From NCBI RefSeq assembly GCF_020172085.1, contig NZ_JAIVAT010000003.1, forward strand, positions 806,001 through 870,000: a stretch of DNA of 64,000 nt, given 5' to 3'. The notes under the pieces are model-generated. The model searched no databases. It was not told where the DNA came from and saw only the letters and a list, made by a program, of their open reading frames with translations. Position 1 is the first letter of the stretch. Every line of letters begins with the position of its first letter. This DNA is from Rossellomorea aquimaris (GTDB lineage Bacteria; Bacillota; Bacilli; Bacillales; Bacillaceae_B). Made by a program: the position numbers and the translations under genes. Below are positions 62,039-64,000 of this stretch, piece after piece.

Positions 62039-63349
62039 GTGACAAAACCAGTAATAGCAATCGTAGGGCGTCCGAATGTTGGGAAGTCCACGATATTTAA
62101 TAGAATTGTTGGGGAAAGAATATCCATCGTCGAAGATGTACCGGGTGTAACTAGAGACCGAATATATAGTTCTGCAGAATGGCTGACGCATGAATTTAAC
62201 ATCATTGATACAGGTGGAATAGAACTGGGGAATGAACCATTCCTGGATCAAATCAGGCAGCAGGCAGAAATCGCGATTGATGAAGCCGATGTCATTGTCT
62301 TTTTGACTAATGGACGTGAAGGCGTCACAGCAGCTGACGAAATTGTAGCCAAAATTCTTTATCGTTCCAAAAAGCCGGTCGTGTTGGGAATAAATAAAAT
62401 TGATAATCCTGAAATGAGAGAAATGATTTATGATTTTTACTCTTTAGGATTTGGCGAGCCATTTCCTATCTCAGGTTCTCATGGGCTTGGGTTGGGAGAT
62501 CTTCTTGATGAAGTTGTCAAGAACTTTAAGCATGAAGAGGATGAAGACTATGCGGAAGATGTCATCAAGTTTTCTTTGATCGGTCGTCCGAACGTAGGGA
62601 AATCATCTTTAGTCAACGCTCTATTAGGGGAAGATCGTGTCATCGTAAGTAACGTGGCAGGAACGACACGGGATGCCATTGACTCTTCTTATACGTATGA
62701 TGGGCAGGATTATGTCATCATTGATACAGCAGGTATGAGGAAGAAAGGGAAAGTGTACGAAACCACTGAAAAATACAGTGTGTTAAGGGCACTTAGAGCC
62801 ATAGAGCGTTCAGATGTCGTCCTATCCGTCATTGACGGTGAAGAAGGCATCATTGAGCAGGATAAGAAAATCGCAGGATATGCCCACGATGCCGGTCGGG
62901 CTGTCGTGATTGTCGTGAATAAGTGGGATGCCGTGGATAAAGATGAGAAGACCATGAACAAATGGGAAAAGAATATCCGTGAGCATTTTCAATTCCTGGA
63001 TTATGCTCCGATCGTCTTCCTTTCTGCGAAAACAAAGAAGCGTATTCATACTTTGCTGCCAATCATAAATACGGCAAGTGAAAATCACGCCATGCGTGTA
63101 CAATCAAGCGTATTGAATGAAGTGGTGATGGATGCGGTTGCAATGAATCCGACACCGACGGATAATGGTAAGAGACTAAGAATTTATTACGCGACACAAG
63201 TAGCTGTAAAGCCACCTACATTCGTCGTATTTGTAAATGACCCTGAATTGATGCACTTCTCTTACGAACGATTCTTGGAAAACAGAATACGCGATGCATT
63301 TGGATTTGAAGGAACTCCTATTCGTATTATTGCCCGAGCTAGAAAATAA
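62039..63349 (+). CDS. der: ribosome-assembly GTPase Der (EngA)
   Basis: Essential double GTPase for 50S subunit maturation. 436 aa: G domain 1 ([23 protein letters not shown]), G domain 2 ([26 protein letters not shown]) and the C-terminal KH-like domain ([11 protein letters not shown]). GTG start at 62039, 6 bases after AAAGGGTGA, matches the family N terminus; the GTG at 62030 overlaps that site. Followed 17 bases later by gpsA. Confidence 0.96.
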   Translation: MTKPVIAIVGRPNVGKSTIFNRIVGERISIVEDVPGVTRDRIYSSAEWLTHEFNIIDTGGIELGNEPFLDQIRQQAEIAIDEADVIVFLTNGREGVTAADEIVAKILYRSKKPVVLGINKIDNPEMREMIYDFYSLGFGEPFPISGSHGLGLGDLLDEVVKNFKHEEDEDYAEDVIKFSLIGRPNVGKSSLVNALLGEDRVIVSNVAGTTRDAIDSSYTYDGQDYVIIDTAGMRKKGKVYETTEKYSVLRALRAIERSDVVLSVIDGEEGIIEQDKKIAGYAHDAGRAVVIVVNKWDAVDKDEKTMNKWEKNIREHFQFLDYAPIVFLSAKTKKRIHTLLPIINTASENHAMRVQSSVLNEVVMDAVAMNPTPTDNGKRLRIYYATQVAVKPPTFVVFVNDPELMHFSYERFLENRIRDAFGFEGTPIRIIARARK

Positions 63350-63366
63350 TAAGGTGGGTGTAAAAA

Positions 63367-64000
63367 ATGAAAAGTTCAAAAAATGTAACGGTAGTCGGAG
63401 CGGGAAGCTGGGGGACGGCTCTTGCGATGGTTCTTGCTGATAATGGATTGGAAGTCAGGTTATGGGGCCACAAGAAAGAACAAATTGACGAGATCAACTC
63501 TAAACATACCAATCATAAGTATTTAAAAGGTATTGAGCTTCCTCATTCCATTATTGGATATCACGACCTTAAAGAGGCACTGGATGGTGTAGACACCATC
63601 ATTCTGGCAGTTCCTACGAAAGCGATCCGTTCCGTCCTGGGACAGGTTCAAGAATTTCAAAGAAGTCCGTTGACCGTCGTTCATGTGAGTAAGGGGATCG
63701 AACCTGATTCCCTCCTCAGGATTTCAGAATTGATCGAAGATGAAATGGCACCTGAGAATTTACATACGGTAGTGGTATTGTCAGGTCCAAGTCATGCAGA
63801 AGAAGTGAGCTTAAGGCATCCTACGACTGTGACTGTATCTTCGAAAGATATGAAGGCGGCTGAAGAAATTCAGGACCTGTTCATGAACATGAATTTCCGT
63901 GTGTATACAAATCCAGATATTCTCGGTGTTGAAATTGGCGGTGCACTAAAGAACATCATTGCCCTTGCTGCAGGGATCACTGATGGTTTGGGTTATGGAG
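63367..64000 (+). CDS. gpsA: glycerol-3-phosphate dehydrogenase [NAD(P)+], 5' part
   Basis: Makes sn-glycerol-3-phosphate from dihydroxyacetone phosphate for phospholipid synthesis. The first 211 codons are in the window; the gene runs off the right edge with no stop. Seen: NAD-binding VVGAGSWGTALAMVL (residues ~8-22), AVPTKAIRSVL, VVHVSKGIEPDS, LSGPSHAEEV, and the start of the catalytic domain GGALKNIIALAAGITDG with the active Lys. AAGGTGGG lies before the ATG. Same order (der-gpsA) as B. subtilis. Confidence 0.95.
   Translation, partial: MKSSKNVTVVGAGSWGTALAMVLADNGLEVRLWGHKKEQIDEINSKHTNHKYLKGIELPHSIIGYHDLKEALDGVDTIILAVPTKAIRSVLGQVQEFQRSPLTVVHVSKGIEPDSLLRISELIEDEMAPENLHTVVVLSGPSHAEEVSLRHPTTVTVSSKDMKAAEEIQDLFMNMNFRVYTNPDILGVEIGGALKNIIALAAGITDGLGYG

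Overview
The window is a chromosomal core segment of a spore-forming Bacillaceae bacterium (Bacillus or a close relative such as Rossellomorea; the genus is my inference from protein similarity and gene order). The order runs nearly parallel to the Bacillus subtilis yqkE to gpsA region: yqkE-yqkF-mciZ-nudF, spoIIM-fur-yqzK-xerD-drm-punA-pdp-dacF, spoIIAA-spoIIAB-sigF, spoVA, lysA, ribT, scpAB, dacB-spmAB, rluB, resABCDE, sigX-rsiX, ribU, fer, ypbB-recQ-ypbD-ypbE, ypbFG-mecB-gudB-ypdA-ansA-prsW-sleB-ypeB-ypfAB-cmk-plsC-ypfD-fni-ypzI-yphA-yphB-der-gpsA. No rRNA, tRNA, prophage, insertion sequence or CRISPR array was seen.

Layout. 1-9.9 kb: small conserved genes, iron/peroxide regulation (fur), chromosome dimer resolution (xerD) and nucleoside salvage. 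10.3-18 kb: the forespore sigma-F switch, a shortened spoVA operon and lysA. 18-24.7 kb: ribT, the condensin subunits scpAB, and a mother-cell operon for spore cortex and core dehydration (dacB-spmA-spmB). 24.9-33 kb: cytochrome c biogenesis and respiratory control (resABC-resDE), then the ECF sigma factor SigX with its anti-sigma factor. 33-47 kb: a secreted M23/LysM protein, an FMN-riboswitch-controlled riboflavin transporter, ferredoxin, a RecQ helicase, a PAP2 phosphatase and a glycosyltransferase, a cotJABC spore-coat operon, and a CarH/LitR-type B12-binding MerR regulator. 47-64 kb: glutamate dehydrogenase, bacillithiol redox, asparaginase, the PrsW protease, spore germination (sleB-ypeB), cmk, plsC, an S1-domain protein, IPP isomerase, spore-envelope genes, der and the start of gpsA (cut by the window end).

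The unexpected material is between genes. Four intergenic regions carry arrays of a ~8-10 bp core repeated every 20, 20.5 or 21 bp (two DNA turns) with non-conserved AT-rich spacers: two arrays with core GACGCAA (2658-2767 and 10013-10121), one with TTTATCRACC (46845-46914) and one with GGYYGGATTA (59690-59783). Two of them lie ~40-55 bp in front of a second element: a 126-bp tandem hairpin repeat (five units plus a partial, 46969-47630) whose stems differ between units but stay complementary, and a shortened copy with a perfect 9-bp outer stem (59822-59925). I recognise the hairpin sequence type as resembling dispersed intergenic repeats of Bacillaceae, but know no function for it or for the phased arrays.

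Several small genes too short for ordinary ORF calling were found: mciZ (41 aa), ypzI (43 aa) and a 30-aa membrane peptide. Sporulation promoters matching sigma-E, sigma-F/G and sigma-H consensus sequences, an ECF promoter for sigX and a PerR-box-like site at fur support the regulatory reading.
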